The position numbers and the translations under genes are program-made. Positions 43,107 through 51,556 of a stretch of DNA of 64,000 nucleotides are shown piece by piece; positions within the stretch are counted from its first letter, which is position 1; every line of letters starts with the position of its first letter. This DNA is from Bradyrhizobium sp. Ash2021. Its GTDB lineage: Bacteria; Pseudomonadota; Alphaproteobacteria; Rhizobiales; Xanthobacteraceae. The DNA lies in the NCBI RefSeq assembly GCF_031202265.1, contig NZ_CP100604.1, positions 992,001-1,056,000 on the forward strand, written 5' to 3'. Under the pieces are notes generated by a model. That model was not told the DNA's origin, did no database searches, and saw only the letters and a list, made by a program, of their open reading frames with translations.

Positions 43107-44315
43107 ATGCCTGAGGCATATATCTACGATCACGTTCGCACCCCGCGCGGCCGCGGCAAGTCCGATGGCGCGCTCCACGAGGTGACCGCGCTGGCGCTGG
43201 CGACGGTGCCGCTGCAGGCGTTGAAGGAGCGCAACAACCTTGGCGAAGACGTCGTCGACGACGTCATCCTCGGCGTGGTCGATCCGGTCGGCGAAGCCGG
43301 CTCCGACATTGCGCGCTTCGCGGCGCTGAAGGCCGGTCTCGGCGAGGCGGTGCCGGGCGTCCAGATCAGCCGCTTCTGCGCTTCCGGCCTCGATGCCGTG
43401 AATTTCGCCGCGGCCCAGATCATGAGCGGCCAGCATGACCTCGTGATCGGCGGCGGCGCCGAATCCATGAGCCGCGTCGGCATCGGCGCCTCCGGCGGCG
43501 CCTGGCCGATGGACCCCTCGATCGCGGTGCCGGCCTATTTCATGCCGCAAGGCGTCTCGGCCGATTTGATCGCGACCAAATACGGTTTCTCCCGCGACGA
43601 CGTCGACGCCTATGCGGTGCAGAGCCAGCAGCGCGCGGCCAAGGCCTGGGACGAGGGCCGCTTCAAGAATTCGGTGGTGCCGGTGAAGGACATCAACGGC
43701 CTCACCCTCCTCGCCAAGGACGAACACATGCGCCCGACCACGACGATGCAGTCGCTCGGCCAGTTGCAGGCTTCGTTCGCGGCGGTCGGCGCGATGGGCG
43801 GTTTCGATGCGGTGGCGATCCAGTCGCATCCGGAAGTCGAAAAGATCAACTACGTGCACCACGCCGGCAACTCTTCCGGCATCGTCGATGGCGCCGGCGC
43901 GGTGCTGCTCGGCAGCAAGGAAGCAGGTAGCAAGCACGGCCTGAAGCCGCGCGCGAAAATCCGGGCGTTTGCCAATATCGGCTCGGAGCCCGCGATGATG
44001 CTGACCGGTCCGGTCGACGTCACCGAAAAGCTGTTCGAGCGTTCCGGCATGAAGAAGTCGGACATCGACCTGTTCGAGTTGAACGAGGCCTTTGCGTCCG
44101 TGGTGCTGCGCTACATCCAGGCCTTCGACATCGATCCTTCGAAGATCAACGTCAATGGCGGCGCGATCGCGCTTGGCCATCCGCTCGGCGCGACCGGGGC
44201 GATGATTTTGGGCACCGTGCTCGACGAGCTCGAGCGCACCAATAAATCAACCGCGCTGGTGACGCTGTGCATCGGCGGCGGCATGGGTACGGCGACGATT
44301 ATCGAGCGGGTCTAG
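43107..44315 (+). CDS. fadA: Acetyl-CoA acetyltransferase / thiolase
   Basis: The protein has 402 residues. The acylated cysteine is C91 in [17 protein letters not shown]. The active-site histidine is in [16 protein letters not shown] and the second cysteine in [15 protein letters not shown]. Thiolases release acetyl-CoA from 3-ketoacyl-CoA in the last step of beta-oxidation. The neighbours on both sides cover the other three steps, so the degradative role is favoured over polyhydroxybutyrate synthesis. TCAGGAGG lies before the ATG. Confidence 0.95.
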   Translation: MPEAYIYDHVRTPRGRGKSDGALHEVTALALATVPLQALKERNNLGEDVVDDVILGVVDPVGEAGSDIARFAALKAGLGEAVPGVQISRFCASGLDAVNFAAAQIMSGQHDLVIGGGAESMSRVGIGASGGAWPMDPSIAVPAYFMPQGVSADLIATKYGFSRDDVDAYAVQSQQRAAKAWDEGRFKNSVVPVKDINGLTLLAKDEHMRPTTTMQSLGQLQASFAAVGAMGGFDAVAIQSHPEVEKINYVHHAGNSSGIVDGAGAVLLGSKEAGSKHGLKPRAKIRAFANIGSEPAMMLTGPVDVTEKLFERSGMKKSDIDLFELNEAFASVVLRYIQAFDIDPSKINVNGGAIALGHPLGATGAMILGTVLDELERTNKSTALVTLCIGGGMGTATIIERV

Positions 44316-44318
44316 AAC

Positions 44319-44407
44319 GTAGGGTGGGCAAAGCGTAGCGTGCCCACCAGGACAGACACCGATCAAAATGGTGGGCACGGCGCGAAGCGCGCCTTTGCCC
44401 ACCCTAC
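44319..44407. repeat. Palindromic repeat, family F (GTAGGGTGGGCAAAGCG type)
   Basis: The arms GTAGGGTGGGCAAAGCG and CGCCTTTGCCCACCCTAC, with inner GTGCCCACC and GGTGGGCAC, are inverted. It fills the gap between the thiolase and the hydratase/dehydrogenase genes. Confidence 0.9.
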
Positions 44408-44442
44408 GGTCAGAATACGATTTCGCATTGGGAGCGACCAAC

Positions 44443-46659
44443 ATGGCCTTCAACAATTTCAAGATCGAAACCGACGCCGACGGCATTGCGTTGGTGACAT
44501 GGGATACGCCCGGCCGTTCGATGAACGTGCTGGACGAGACCTCGGTCAACGAACTCGAGGAGATCGTGAAGCAGACCTCGGCCGATGCCGCCGTGAAGGG
44601 CGTCGTCATCACCTCGGGCAAGGAGGCGTTGTCCGCCGGCGCCGATCTATCGATGCTGGAGGGCATGAGCCGCAGCTATGCCGAAATGCTCCAGGCCAAG
44701 GGTGAAGTTGCCGCCAACCAGATGCTGTTCGACCAGAGCCGCCGGTTCTCGCTGGTGTTCCGCTCCATCGAAACCTCGGGCAAGCCGTGGGTCGCAGCGA
44801 TCAACGGCCTGGCGCTCGGCGGCGGTTTCGAACTAACGCTGTCCTGTCACTACCGCGTCGCCGCCGAAAATCCCAAAACCCGCCTCGGACTGCCCGAAAT
44901 CAAGGTCGGCCTGTTCCCCGGCGCCGGCGGCACCCAGCGCGTGCCGCGCATCGTCTCGCCGCAGGATGCGATGCAGTTGCTGCTCAAGGGCGAAGCGATC
45001 AATCTCGACAAGGCCAAGGCGCTCAATCTGATTCACGCCATCGTTCCCCAGGCCGACCTGATCAAGGCGGCAAAAGACTGGATCAAGGGCGGCGGCAAGG
45101 CCATCGCACCCTGGGACGAGAAGGGTTTCAAGCTGCCCGGCGGCCCGGTGTTCTCCAAGGCCGGCATGCAGATGTTCCCGGCCGGCAACGCCATCTTCCG
45201 CCGCGAAACCTTTGACAATTATCCAGCCGCGCGCGCCATCATGAGTTGCGTCTATGAAGGCCTGCAGTTGCCGATCGACGCCGCATTACGCGTCGAGTCG
45301 CGCTACTTCACGCAGATCCTGCGCTCCAAGGAAGCCGCAGCGATGATCCGCAGCCTGTTCCTGTCGATGCAGGAATTGAACAAAGGCGCGCGGCGTCCGC
45401 CAAACGTGCCGCCGACCAAAGTCAAGAAGCTCGCCGTGATCGGCGCCGGTTTCATGGGCGCCAGCGTCGGCTATGTCTCGGCGCGCGCCGGCATCGACGT
45501 GGTCTTGATCGACCGCGACCAGGAGAGCGCCGACAAGGGCAAGGGCCACGCGCAATCGGTTATCGACGATCTGATCAAGAAGGGCCGCGCCAAGGAAAGC
45601 GACCGCGACGCCATTCTGGGCCGCATCAGCGCCACCGCCGACTATAATGTCCTGAAAGATTGCGATCTCGTCATCGAAGCGGTGTTCGAGGACCGCAAGG
45701 TGAAGGCGGAAACCTACGCCAAGGCGCAGCCGCTGTTGAAGGACGGCGCGATCTTCGCCTCCAACACCTCGACCTTGCCGATCACCTCGCTGGCCGAGGA
45801 GTTCAAGGACCAGGGCAAATTCGTCGGCATCCACTTCTTCTCGCCGGTCGAGAAGATGATGCTGGTCGAGATCATCGTCGGCAAGAACACCGGCGACGTC
45901 GCGCTCGCCACCGCGCTGGATTATGTCCGCGTGATCGGCAAGACGCCGATCGTCGTCAACGACTCACGCGGCTTCTTCGCCAACCGCTGCGTGATGCGCT
46001 ACATCGCCGAAGGCAGCGAGATGCTGCTCGAAGGCGTGCCGGCGGCGATGATCGAGAACACCGCCAGGATGGCGGGCATGCCGGTCGGGCCGCTGTCGCT
46101 GTCGGATGAGGTAGCCCTCGATCTCGGCCTCAAGATCATGAAGGCGACCGAGGCCGATCTCGGTCCGAACGCCATCGACCAGGCGCAGAAGAAGCTGATG
46201 GTCGAGATGGTGGAGAAGCAGGGCCGCTTCGGCCGCAAGAACGGCAAGGGCTTTTACGACTATCCCGAAAAGGGCAAGGGCCAGAAGAGCCTGTGGGCTG
46301 GACTGGCGGGCCTGCAGCCCAAGCATCTCGATCCCGACACGCTCGAGGTCGAGGAATTGAAGCAGCGCTTCCTGGTGGTGCAGGCGGTGGAGGCCGCGCG
46401 CACGGTGGAGGATCACGTGATCGTCGATCCGCGCGAAGCCGACGTCGGCTCGATCCTAGGCTTCGGCTTTGCCCCGTTCACTGGCGGTGCGCTGTCCTAT
46501 ATCGACTTCATGGGCACGAAAAAATTCGTCGAATTGTGCCACAAGTTGGAGGCCAAATATGGCTCCCGCTTCACCCCGCCGAAACTCCTGGTCGAGATGG
46601 CAGCGAAGGGCGAGACCTTCTACGGCCGCTTCCCGCCGAAGAAGCAGGCCGCGGCGTAA
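44443..46659 (+). CDS. fadB: Bifunctional enoyl-CoA hydratase / 3-hydroxyacyl-CoA dehydrogenase
   Basis: The protein has 738 residues. The N-terminal crotonase half has the oxyanion and substrate motifs LSAGADLSMLEGMSR and INGLALGGGFELTLSCHYRV. A NAD-binding domain then starts near residue 326 with KLAVIGAGFMGASVGYVSA. Its dehydrogenase motifs are SNTSTLPITSLAEEF and VGIHFFSPVEKMMLVEI, followed by the C-terminal helical pair. It hydrates enoyl-CoA and oxidises the L-3-hydroxyacyl-CoA. GGGAG precedes the ATG. With the two genes upstream it forms a complete beta-oxidation spiral. Confidence 0.95.
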   Translation: MAFNNFKIETDADGIALVTWDTPGRSMNVLDETSVNELEEIVKQTSADAAVKGVVITSGKEALSAGADLSMLEGMSRSYAEMLQAKGEVAANQMLFDQSRRFSLVFRSIETSGKPWVAAINGLALGGGFELTLSCHYRVAAENPKTRLGLPEIKVGLFPGAGGTQRVPRIVSPQDAMQLLLKGEAINLDKAKALNLIHAIVPQADLIKAAKDWIKGGGKAIAPWDEKGFKLPGGPVFSKAGMQMFPAGNAIFRRETFDNYPAARAIMSCVYEGLQLPIDAALRVESRYFTQILRSKEAAAMIRSLFLSMQELNKGARRPPNVPPTKVKKLAVIGAGFMGASVGYVSARAGIDVVLIDRDQESADKGKGHAQSVIDDLIKKGRAKESDRDAILGRISATADYNVLKDCDLVIEAVFEDRKVKAETYAKAQPLLKDGAIFASNTSTLPITSLAEEFKDQGKFVGIHFFSPVEKMMLVEIIVGKNTGDVALATALDYVRVIGKTPIVVNDSRGFFANRCVMRYIAEGSEMLLEGVPAAMIENTARMAGMPVGPLSLSDEVALDLGLKIMKATEADLGPNAIDQAQKKLMVEMVEKQGRFGRKNGKGFYDYPEKGKGQKSLWAGLAGLQPKHLDPDTLEVEELKQRFLVVQAVEAARTVEDHVIVDPREADVGSILGFGFAPFTGGALSYIDFMGTKKFVELCHKLEAKYGSRFTPPKLLVEMAAKGETFYGRFPPKKQAAA

Positions 46660-46670
46660 CGCAATCGGGT

Positions 46671-46756
46671 CCCGTCATTCCGGGATGGTGCGTCAGCACC
46701 AGACCCGGAATCTCGAGATTCCGGGTTCGATGCTGCGCATCGCCCCGGAATGACGG
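46671..46756. repeat. Palindromic repeat, family D
   Basis: The outer arms CCCGTCATTCCGGGATGGTG and CATCGCCCCGGAATGACGG and inner GGAATCTCGAGATTCC are inverted. It follows the hydratase/dehydrogenase gene. Confidence 0.85.
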
Positions 46757-46771
46757 CAACGATGGATCAAC

Positions 46772-46800
46772 AAAAAGGGGCCGGATCATCGATCCGGCCC
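46772..46800 (-). terminator. Rho-independent terminator of the GST gene
   Basis: GGGCCGGATC (46778-46787) pairs perfectly with GATCCGGCCC (46791-46800) over a three-base loop. On the minus strand the stem is followed by CCTTTTTG, giving the U-tract expected at the end of the GST transcript, whose stop codon is 28 bases upstream. It may also stop plus-strand readthrough. Confidence 0.85.
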
Positions 46801-46827
46801 TTCGCATATTTTATTGTCGCTGAAAGC

Positions 46828-47442
46828 TCACGCCGCCTTCATCAGGCCTTCCTTGGTGAGCGCTTCCTGGACCATCGGGCGGGCGCCGACGCGGGCCTTG
46901 TAGGCCAAAAGATTCGGCAAGCCCGAGAGGTCGAATTTCATCCGGTCGGCCCAGGACAGCATGGTGAACAGGTAGCCGTCGGCAACGGTGAAGTGCTTGC
47001 CCATCAGATACTCGCCGCCGCCAAGCTGGCTGTCGACATACTTGAACTTGCCCATCACCCGGTCCTTGAAGAAGGCCTTGGCGTCGTCGGCCAGCACCGG
47101 CGAGAACATCGGACCGAAATTCTTGTGCAATTCGGTGGTGATGAAGTTGAGCCACTCCAGCAGCTTGTAGCGCTCGGTGCTGTCGCGGGCCGGCGCGAGG
47201 TTCTTGTCCCTGGCCTTGTCGGCGATCATCTGCACGATGACCGGGCCTTCGGTCACCAGTTCGCCGCTGTCGAGCGCCAGCGCCGGCACCTGGCCCTTCG
47301 GATTGATCTTCAGAAAATCGTCACCGTTTTCCAGCTTCTTGGCCCGCAGGTCGACTTTGACCAGATCGTAGGAGAGACCGGCCTCCAGCAGCGCGATATG
47401 GGGGGAGAGCGAACAGGCACCGGGTGAATAATACAATTTCAT
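46828..47442 (-). CDS. gstA: Glutathione S-transferase, beta class
   Basis: The protein has 204 residues, opening MKLYYSPGACSLSPHIALLE with the active-site cysteine at position 10, which is diagnostic of the bacterial beta class. The glutathione site includes NPKGQVPALALDSG and the N-cap region TEGPVIVQMIADK. The C-terminal helical domain has FTVADGYLFTMLSW. It conjugates glutathione to electrophiles. GGAAGGAAAATCCT precedes the ATG. It diverges from a MarR gene with a shared inverted repeat between, and it ends at a strong terminator. The glutathione synthesis gene gshA is nearby. Confidence 0.93.
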   Translation of the reverse strand: MKLYYSPGACSLSPHIALLEAGLSYDLVKVDLRAKKLENGDDFLKINPKGQVPALALDSGELVTEGPVIVQMIADKARDKNLAPARDSTERYKLLEWLNFITTELHKNFGPMFSPVLADDAKAFFKDRVMGKFKYVDSQLGGGEYLMGKHFTVADGYLFTMLSWADRMKFDLSGLPNLLAYKARVGARPMVQEALTKEGLMKAA

Positions 47443-47478
47443 AGGATTTTCCTTCCCTCGGATTATTGGCTAAGGCCC

Positions 47479-47575
47479 TTGAGCCTGGTCGGTTCTGATC
47501 GGATCAGAACCGACCAGGCTCAAAATCGTCATTTTGACGCGTTTTCTTCACGCGAACCGGACCTACTTCGCTTGA
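47479..47575. repeat. Dispersed element with a perfect 22-bp palindrome
   Basis: Bases 47479-47500 are exactly complementary to 47502-47523 (first ten bases TTGAGCCTGG), with a single G as spacer. CACGCGAACCGG and CTTCGCTTGAAAACGC follow, blocks shared with the element at 49632-49754. Rhizobiales genomes carry many such copies. Confidence 0.75.
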
Positions 47576-47590
47576 AAACGCTGCGGAATG

Positions 47591-47640
47591 ACTAAATGCA
47601 TATGCATGAAATAGTCAAGATTGATGCAGCTGCATTTAGT
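47591..47640. promoter_or_regulatory. Inverted-repeat operator of the MarR regulator
   Basis: ACTAAATGCATATGCAT (47591-47607) and ATGCAGCTGCATTTAGT (47624-47640) form an inverted repeat matching at 15 of 17 positions. Each arm itself contains a palindrome (TGCATATGCA, TGCAGCTGCA). The pair lies in the divergent gap, 37 bases from the MarR start. Confidence 0.75.
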
Positions 47641-47676
47641 GCGGTACACTTGCCTGTGACAGGTATGGACTAGACC

Positions 47677-48168
47677 ATGAAACGCAAACCATCGACCGAG
47701 GTGACCGCCGCCTGGATCCGCCTGATGCGGGTGCAGAGTCGGGTGCTGGACTGCGTCGAACAGGATTTGAAGAAGGCCGGCTTTCCGCCGCTGGCCTGGT
47801 ATGATGCGCTGCTCGAATTGTCGCGCGCGCCGTCCGGCGAAATGCGCCCGGTCGAACTGGAAAAGCAAATGCTGCTGCCGCAATACTCGACCTCGCGGCT
47901 GATCGACCGTCTGGTCGACGAGGGGCTGGCGGCGCGGCGCGAATGCAAGATCGACAAGCGCGGCCTGTTCGTCGAGATCACGGAAGCCGGGCGCGAACTG
48001 CAGAAGAAAATGTGGAACGCCTATTCCGCCGCGATCGAAAAATACGTCGGCTCCAAATTGTCCGATGCCGATGCCGTCAAACTCTGCGGTCTGCTCGACC
48101 GGCTGGGTTGCTCCTGCAGCGAGGCCAAGCCGGCCGCCGCCGCAAGAGACGGCGTACCGGCCCGATGA
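47677..48168 (+). CDS. MarR family transcriptional regulator
   Basis: The protein has 163 residues. The winged helix-turn-helix is evident in MRPVELEKQMLLPQYSTSRL, IDRLVDEGLAARRECK and the wing KRGLFVEITEAGRELQKKMW. MarR proteins usually repress a divergent gene and themselves until an oxidant or phenolic ligand binds. A cysteine pair near the C-terminus (GCSCSEAK) could sense oxidation, which is an inference. The adjacent inverted repeat is the probable operator and the divergent gstA the probable target. Confidence 0.92.
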   Translation: MKRKPSTEVTAAWIRLMRVQSRVLDCVEQDLKKAGFPPLAWYDALLELSRAPSGEMRPVELEKQMLLPQYSTSRLIDRLVDEGLAARRECKIDKRGLFVEITEAGRELQKKMWNAYSAAIEKYVGSKLSDADAVKLCGLLDRLGCSCSEAKPAAAARDGVPAR

Positions 48169-48264
48169 TATCGTTTTTACCATCTGCATCCGCGAGCCCC
48201 GGGGTTCGTGGATGCCCCTGCCACACGGCGCGTTCGGTCGAATCGCCCCACATCCGGATTTTTT

Positions 48265-49635
48265 ATGGCGCGTGACCAGATCGATATGACGCCGCTGCAA
48301 TCGCGCGACGAATTAGTTGCGTGGCTGGAAGCGGGCGTGAAGCCGCCGTCCGAGTTCCGGATCGGCACCGAGCACGAGAAAACCCCCTTCACGCTGCAGG
48401 GCCGCGAACCCGTGCCTTACGAGGGTGCGCGCGGCATCGGCGCGCTGCTGGAGGGCATGAAGCTGCTGCTCGGCTGGGAGCCGATCATGGAGCGCGGCAG
48501 CATCATCGGGCTTTACGACGTCACCGGCGGCGGCGCGATTTCGCTGGAGCCCGGCGGTCAGTTCGAACTGTCGGGTGCGCCGGTCGAGACCGTGCATCAG
48601 ACCCAGTCGGAACTGATGGCGCATCTGGCGCAGGTGCGCGAGATCGCAACGCCGTTGGGGATCGGCTTCCTCGGCCTCGGCATGACGCCGTCATGGTCGC
48701 GGGCGCAGATTCCGGTGATGCCCAAGGGCCGCTACAAGATCATGACCAATTACATGCCGAAGGTCGGCAAATACGGCCTCGACATGATGTACCGGACCTG
48801 CACGGTGCAGACCAATCTCGACTTCTCCTCCGAAGCCGACATGGTCAAGAAATTGCGGGTGTCGGTGGCGTTGCAGCCGATCGCGACCGCGCTGTTCGCC
48901 AATTCGCCGTTCACGGAAGGCAAGCCCAACGGTTTTCTGTCGTTCCGTTCCGAGATCTGGCGCGACACCGACAATGCGCGTTCCGGCATGATCCCCTGGG
49001 CGTTCGAGGACGGCATGGGGTTCGAGCGCTGGGTCGACTACGCGCTGGATGTGCCGATGTATTTCGTCAAGCGCGGCGACGACTATATCGACGTCGCGGG
49101 CTCATCGTTCCGCGACTTCTTCGACGGCAGGAATTGCGCATTCCCCGGCGAGCGCCCGACGCTGTCGGACTGGGCCAACCATCTCTCGACGATTTTCCCG
49201 GAAGTGCGGCTGAAGCGCTATCTGGAAATGCGCGGCGCCGACGGCGTGCCGTGGGGACGGCTGCCGGCGCTGCCGGCGTTCTGGGTCGGATTGCTGTACG
49301 ACGATACCAGCCTGAACGCGGCATGGGACATCGTAAAGCACTGGAATGCGCATGAACGTCAGGCGTTGCGCGACGACGTGCCGCGTTTCGGTTTCAAGTC
49401 CAGGATCAGGGATCGCTATTTGTTCGAGATAGCCAAGGAATGCCTGGCGCTGGCCCATGCGGGACTGCGCCGCCGCGGCCATGTCGATCATCTCGGCCGC
49501 GACGAGGGCCGCCATCTCGAGCCGCTCGACCAGATCGTCGACTCCGGCCGCACGCCGGCGGAGGAGATGCTGGAGAAATTCAACGGCGCCTGGCACGGCT
49601 GCGTGGAGCCGGCCTATCAGGAATATGCGTTCTAG
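48265..49635 (+). CDS. gshA: Glutamate--cysteine ligase (proteobacterial/plant-type)
   Basis: The protein has 456 residues from MARDQIDMTPLQSRDELVAW. Conserved blocks are FRIGTEHEKTPFTL, ARGIGALLEGMKLLLGWEP, ISLEPGGQFELSGAPVETVH, IGFLGLGMTPSW, MPKGRYKIMTNYMPKVG and MMYRTCTVQTNLDFSSE. The enzyme makes gamma-glutamylcysteine, the first step of glutathione synthesis, in the cytosol. Longer starts upstream are less likely, as homologues begin near this residue. The gene is 96 bases after MarR, and its product supplies the co-substrate of the neighbouring GST. Confidence 0.95.
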   Translation: MARDQIDMTPLQSRDELVAWLEAGVKPPSEFRIGTEHEKTPFTLQGREPVPYEGARGIGALLEGMKLLLGWEPIMERGSIIGLYDVTGGGAISLEPGGQFELSGAPVETVHQTQSELMAHLAQVREIATPLGIGFLGLGMTPSWSRAQIPVMPKGRYKIMTNYMPKVGKYGLDMMYRTCTVQTNLDFSSEADMVKKLRVSVALQPIATALFANSPFTEGKPNGFLSFRSEIWRDTDNARSGMIPWAFEDGMGFERWVDYALDVPMYFVKRGDDYIDVAGSSFRDFFDGRNCAFPGERPTLSDWANHLSTIFPEVRLKRYLEMRGADGVPWGRLPALPAFWVGLLYDDTSLNAAWDIVKHWNAHERQALRDDVPRFGFKSRIRDRYLFEIAKECLALAHAGLRRRGHVDHLGRDEGRHLEPLDQIVDSGRTPAEEMLEKFNGAWHGCVEPAYQEYAF

Positions 49636-49754
49636 AGCGAAAGCCTGCCCCGCACTTGATGCGGGATGGATACCGGTTCGCATAGCAATCAAGTTTACGC
49701 AGATTGCGCAGACTTATCTGCGGTAGAAAACGCGTCAAAACAAGGAGCTAGAGC
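49632..49754. repeat. Dispersed element after gshA
   Basis: The stretch begins at the gshA stop (CTAGAGCG) and ends GGAGCTAGAG. It includes GATGGATACCGGTTCGC, AAGTTTACGCAGATTGCGCA and GAAAACGCGTCAAAACA. Parts match the palindrome at 47479-47575 and the insert within the repeat at 23331-23455. Confidence 0.65.
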
Positions 49755-49857
49755 TATCAGCCCATTGCATCATTTTTGGGCCGTTCATCAGCCGTACAGG
49801 TTGATGGCGGTCAAATGACGGCTCGCGGGACAGACGCGCAGTCGAAAGCAACAGGAT

Positions 49858-50412
49858 ATGGGGATAGGTCGCCTGCTCAGGGCGTGTGTGGTGACGCTCG
49901 CCTTTCTGGCGACCGTCATTGTTGCGCGCGAGGGGCTGGCGCAGGCCAATTTCGACCGTCCCGGTGGCGATTATCTGAGTTCCCCGGTCACCTCGGGCGA
50001 TCCCGCTGATTGCGCGCTGGTCTGCGAGCGCGACAAGCGCTGCCGGGCGTGGAGTTTCAACTATCCGACGGACATCAGCGCCAGCGCGGTTTGCTGGCTC
50101 AAGAGCAACGTGCCGGCCCGCATCCAGGACAATTGCTGCGTCTCCGGCGTGCGCGGCGCCGGCGTGGTCGAACCCCGCAACAGCACGGTCGAAACCTCGA
50201 TCGACCGGTTCGGGGGCGATTACCGGAATTTTGGACTCAAAAGCGATGAGGGCGACGAGGCCTGCAAGGCGGCTTGCACCGAAGACAACAAATGCCGGGC
50301 CTGGACCTATGCGCGGCCGGGCTACGCCGGCCGGGGTGCGCATTGCTATCTAAAGAAAGAGATCAAGCCGCCGCGGCGCAAGGCGGGATTCAGTTCGGGC
50401 GTGGTGCGGTAA
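49858..50412 (+). CDS. Secreted protein with two PAN/Apple domains
   Basis: The protein has 184 residues with a signal peptide (VVTLAFLATVIVAREGLAQA). Two homologous units follow: NFDRPGGDYLSSPVTSGDPA near residue 31 and SIDRFGGDYRNFGLKSDEGD near residue 113. Each is followed by cysteine-rich C-x3-C and KCRAWTY/RCRAWSF patterns and a CYLK or CWLK end. This is the PAN/Apple module, which mediates protein or carbohydrate binding outside the cell. No enzyme domain is attached, so a binding role is most likely. It stands alone. Confidence 0.85.
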   Translation: MGIGRLLRACVVTLAFLATVIVAREGLAQANFDRPGGDYLSSPVTSGDPADCALVCERDKRCRAWSFNYPTDISASAVCWLKSNVPARIQDNCCVSGVRGAGVVEPRNSTVETSIDRFGGDYRNFGLKSDEGDEACKAACTEDNKCRAWTYARPGYAGRGAHCYLKKEIKPPRRKAGFSSGVVR

Positions 50413-50556
50413 ATTCTCCGTGCGCCGGCGCGCAATTCCGCTGCCCGCGCCGAAACAATCGGGCTCAACATTGCGTATTTCGTATCGAGGCCGTTATGGT
50501 CCAGGCGTTGCCGCAATGGCTCACCGAACTAACGACGTCGTTTTAGCGGGTGCGCA

Positions 50557-50766
50557 ATGCAACTCGAATCGACCCTGACTTGCCCACAGTGCAGCTTCCA
50601 GGCGACGGAGCAAATGCCGACGGATGCTTGCCAGTTCTTTTACGTCTGCAAGGGCTGCGGTGAGAAACTGAAGCCGCTGCCGGGCGATTGTTGCGTGTTC
50701 TGTTCCTATGGATCGGTGCCGTGCCCGCCGATCCAGGAGCGCGGCAAAGACGCGTGCTGTAAATAG
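50557..50766 (+). CDS. Small cysteine-rich protein with GDCCVFC motif
   Basis: The protein has 69 residues and ten cysteines. It opens MQLESTLTCPQCSFQATEQM, then CQFFYVCKGCGEKLKPLPGD and CCVFCSYGSVPCPPIQ. This is the GDCCVxC...CPPxQ family, a short zinc-ribbon-like protein often found beside heavy-metal (mercury) resistance genes. Such resistance genes are not seen here. Likely zinc or other thiophilic metal binding, function unknown. The stop follows a C-terminal CCK. Confidence 0.82.
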   Translation: MQLESTLTCPQCSFQATEQMPTDACQFFYVCKGCGEKLKPLPGDCCVFCSYGSVPCPPIQERGKDACCK

Positions 50767-50817
50767 TCAAAGGACTTGTCCACCGGCTCGAAGCGCGACG
50801 GCCGAAGCGGACTTGCC

Positions 50818-51390
50818 TTACGGTGCTGCATCGGCCGGTAGCACACGGATCTCCGGCCACAGCTTTTTCCAGCGCGCCGCCTTCGCCTCGTAATTCACAG
50901 GCGAAAAATTCGCAGCCCGGTTGGGCCGCACGATCATGCCGGCGACATCGTCAAATCCATCGGGCGCGTAGACGTCGTAGCTATCAGGCGTTCGCCGGAT
51001 TCCAATGTTATTTCTGGTGAGAAAGCGCTCGATACCGTCGGTCGAACAAGCGAGCGGCGGGTAGGGCAGGCCGTGCTTTTCGGGATACCAGAGATGAACG
51101 CGGGCCTGATTGCGTGCTTCGACGGTGACGTTGAGCCTGGCAAATATGCCCTGCAGGTGCCGAATGATCCTGTCTTCGGCTTCCCACGAGGTGTCGGGAT
51201 CGAAGTAGAAGATGTCATAGTCATTGATGCCGTAATCGATCGCGCGGTTCGTCAGCGCGTTCCACACCGTTTGCACCAGGCAGCCGGAAACGATCCACGC
51301 GTCCGGCAGCGCCAGGCGAAACAGTTCATCGGCGATGATTTCGTTGACGGGATTGCGCAGCGCTGCGGCGAGGAATTCGTCCTGGTTCAT
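50818..51390 (-). CDS. DUF925-type nucleotidyltransferase family protein
   Basis: The protein has 190 residues. The family pattern is WIVSGCLVQTVWNALTNR, then the acidic metal motif INDYDIFYFDPDTSWEAED, VEARNQARVHLWYPEKHG and FLTRNNIGIRRT. This group (DUF925, nucleotidyltransferase fold) is found in many alphaproteobacteria with no proven substrate. The DYDIFYFD motif would bind the divalent metal. It lies alone between the GDCC-motif gene and a palindromic repeat. Confidence 0.85.
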   Translation of the reverse strand: MNQDEFLAAALRNPVNEIIADELFRLALPDAWIVSGCLVQTVWNALTNRAIDYGINDYDIFYFDPDTSWEAEDRIIRHLQGIFARLNVTVEARNQARVHLWYPEKHGLPYPPLACSTDGIERFLTRNNIGIRRTPDSYDVYAPDGFDDVAGMIVRPNRAANFSPVNYEAKAARWKKLWPEIRVLPADAAP

Positions 51391-51426
51391 GGCCGTTCGC
51401 AGGGTTGGCTCACGCGAATGCTCCTA

Positions 51427-51550
51427 CCGTCATTGCGAGGAGCCAGCGGGTCCCGCCTCTGGCGGGCCCGATGATAAACTCCGCGACGAAGCAATCCATT
51501 CTTTCTTTCCGCGGCAGAGATGGATTGCTTCGCTTCGCTCGCAATGACGG
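51427..51550. repeat. Palindromic repeat, family A, with nested insertion
   Basis: Outer arms CCGTCATTGCGAGGAGC and CTCGCAATGACGG match the other copies. About 35 extra bases in the left arm carry GCGGGTCCCGCCTCTGGCGG and then CCCGATGATAAACTCCGCG, similar to the insert in the copy at 31042-31163. Confidence 0.8.
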
Positions 51551-51556
51551 AAGAAC

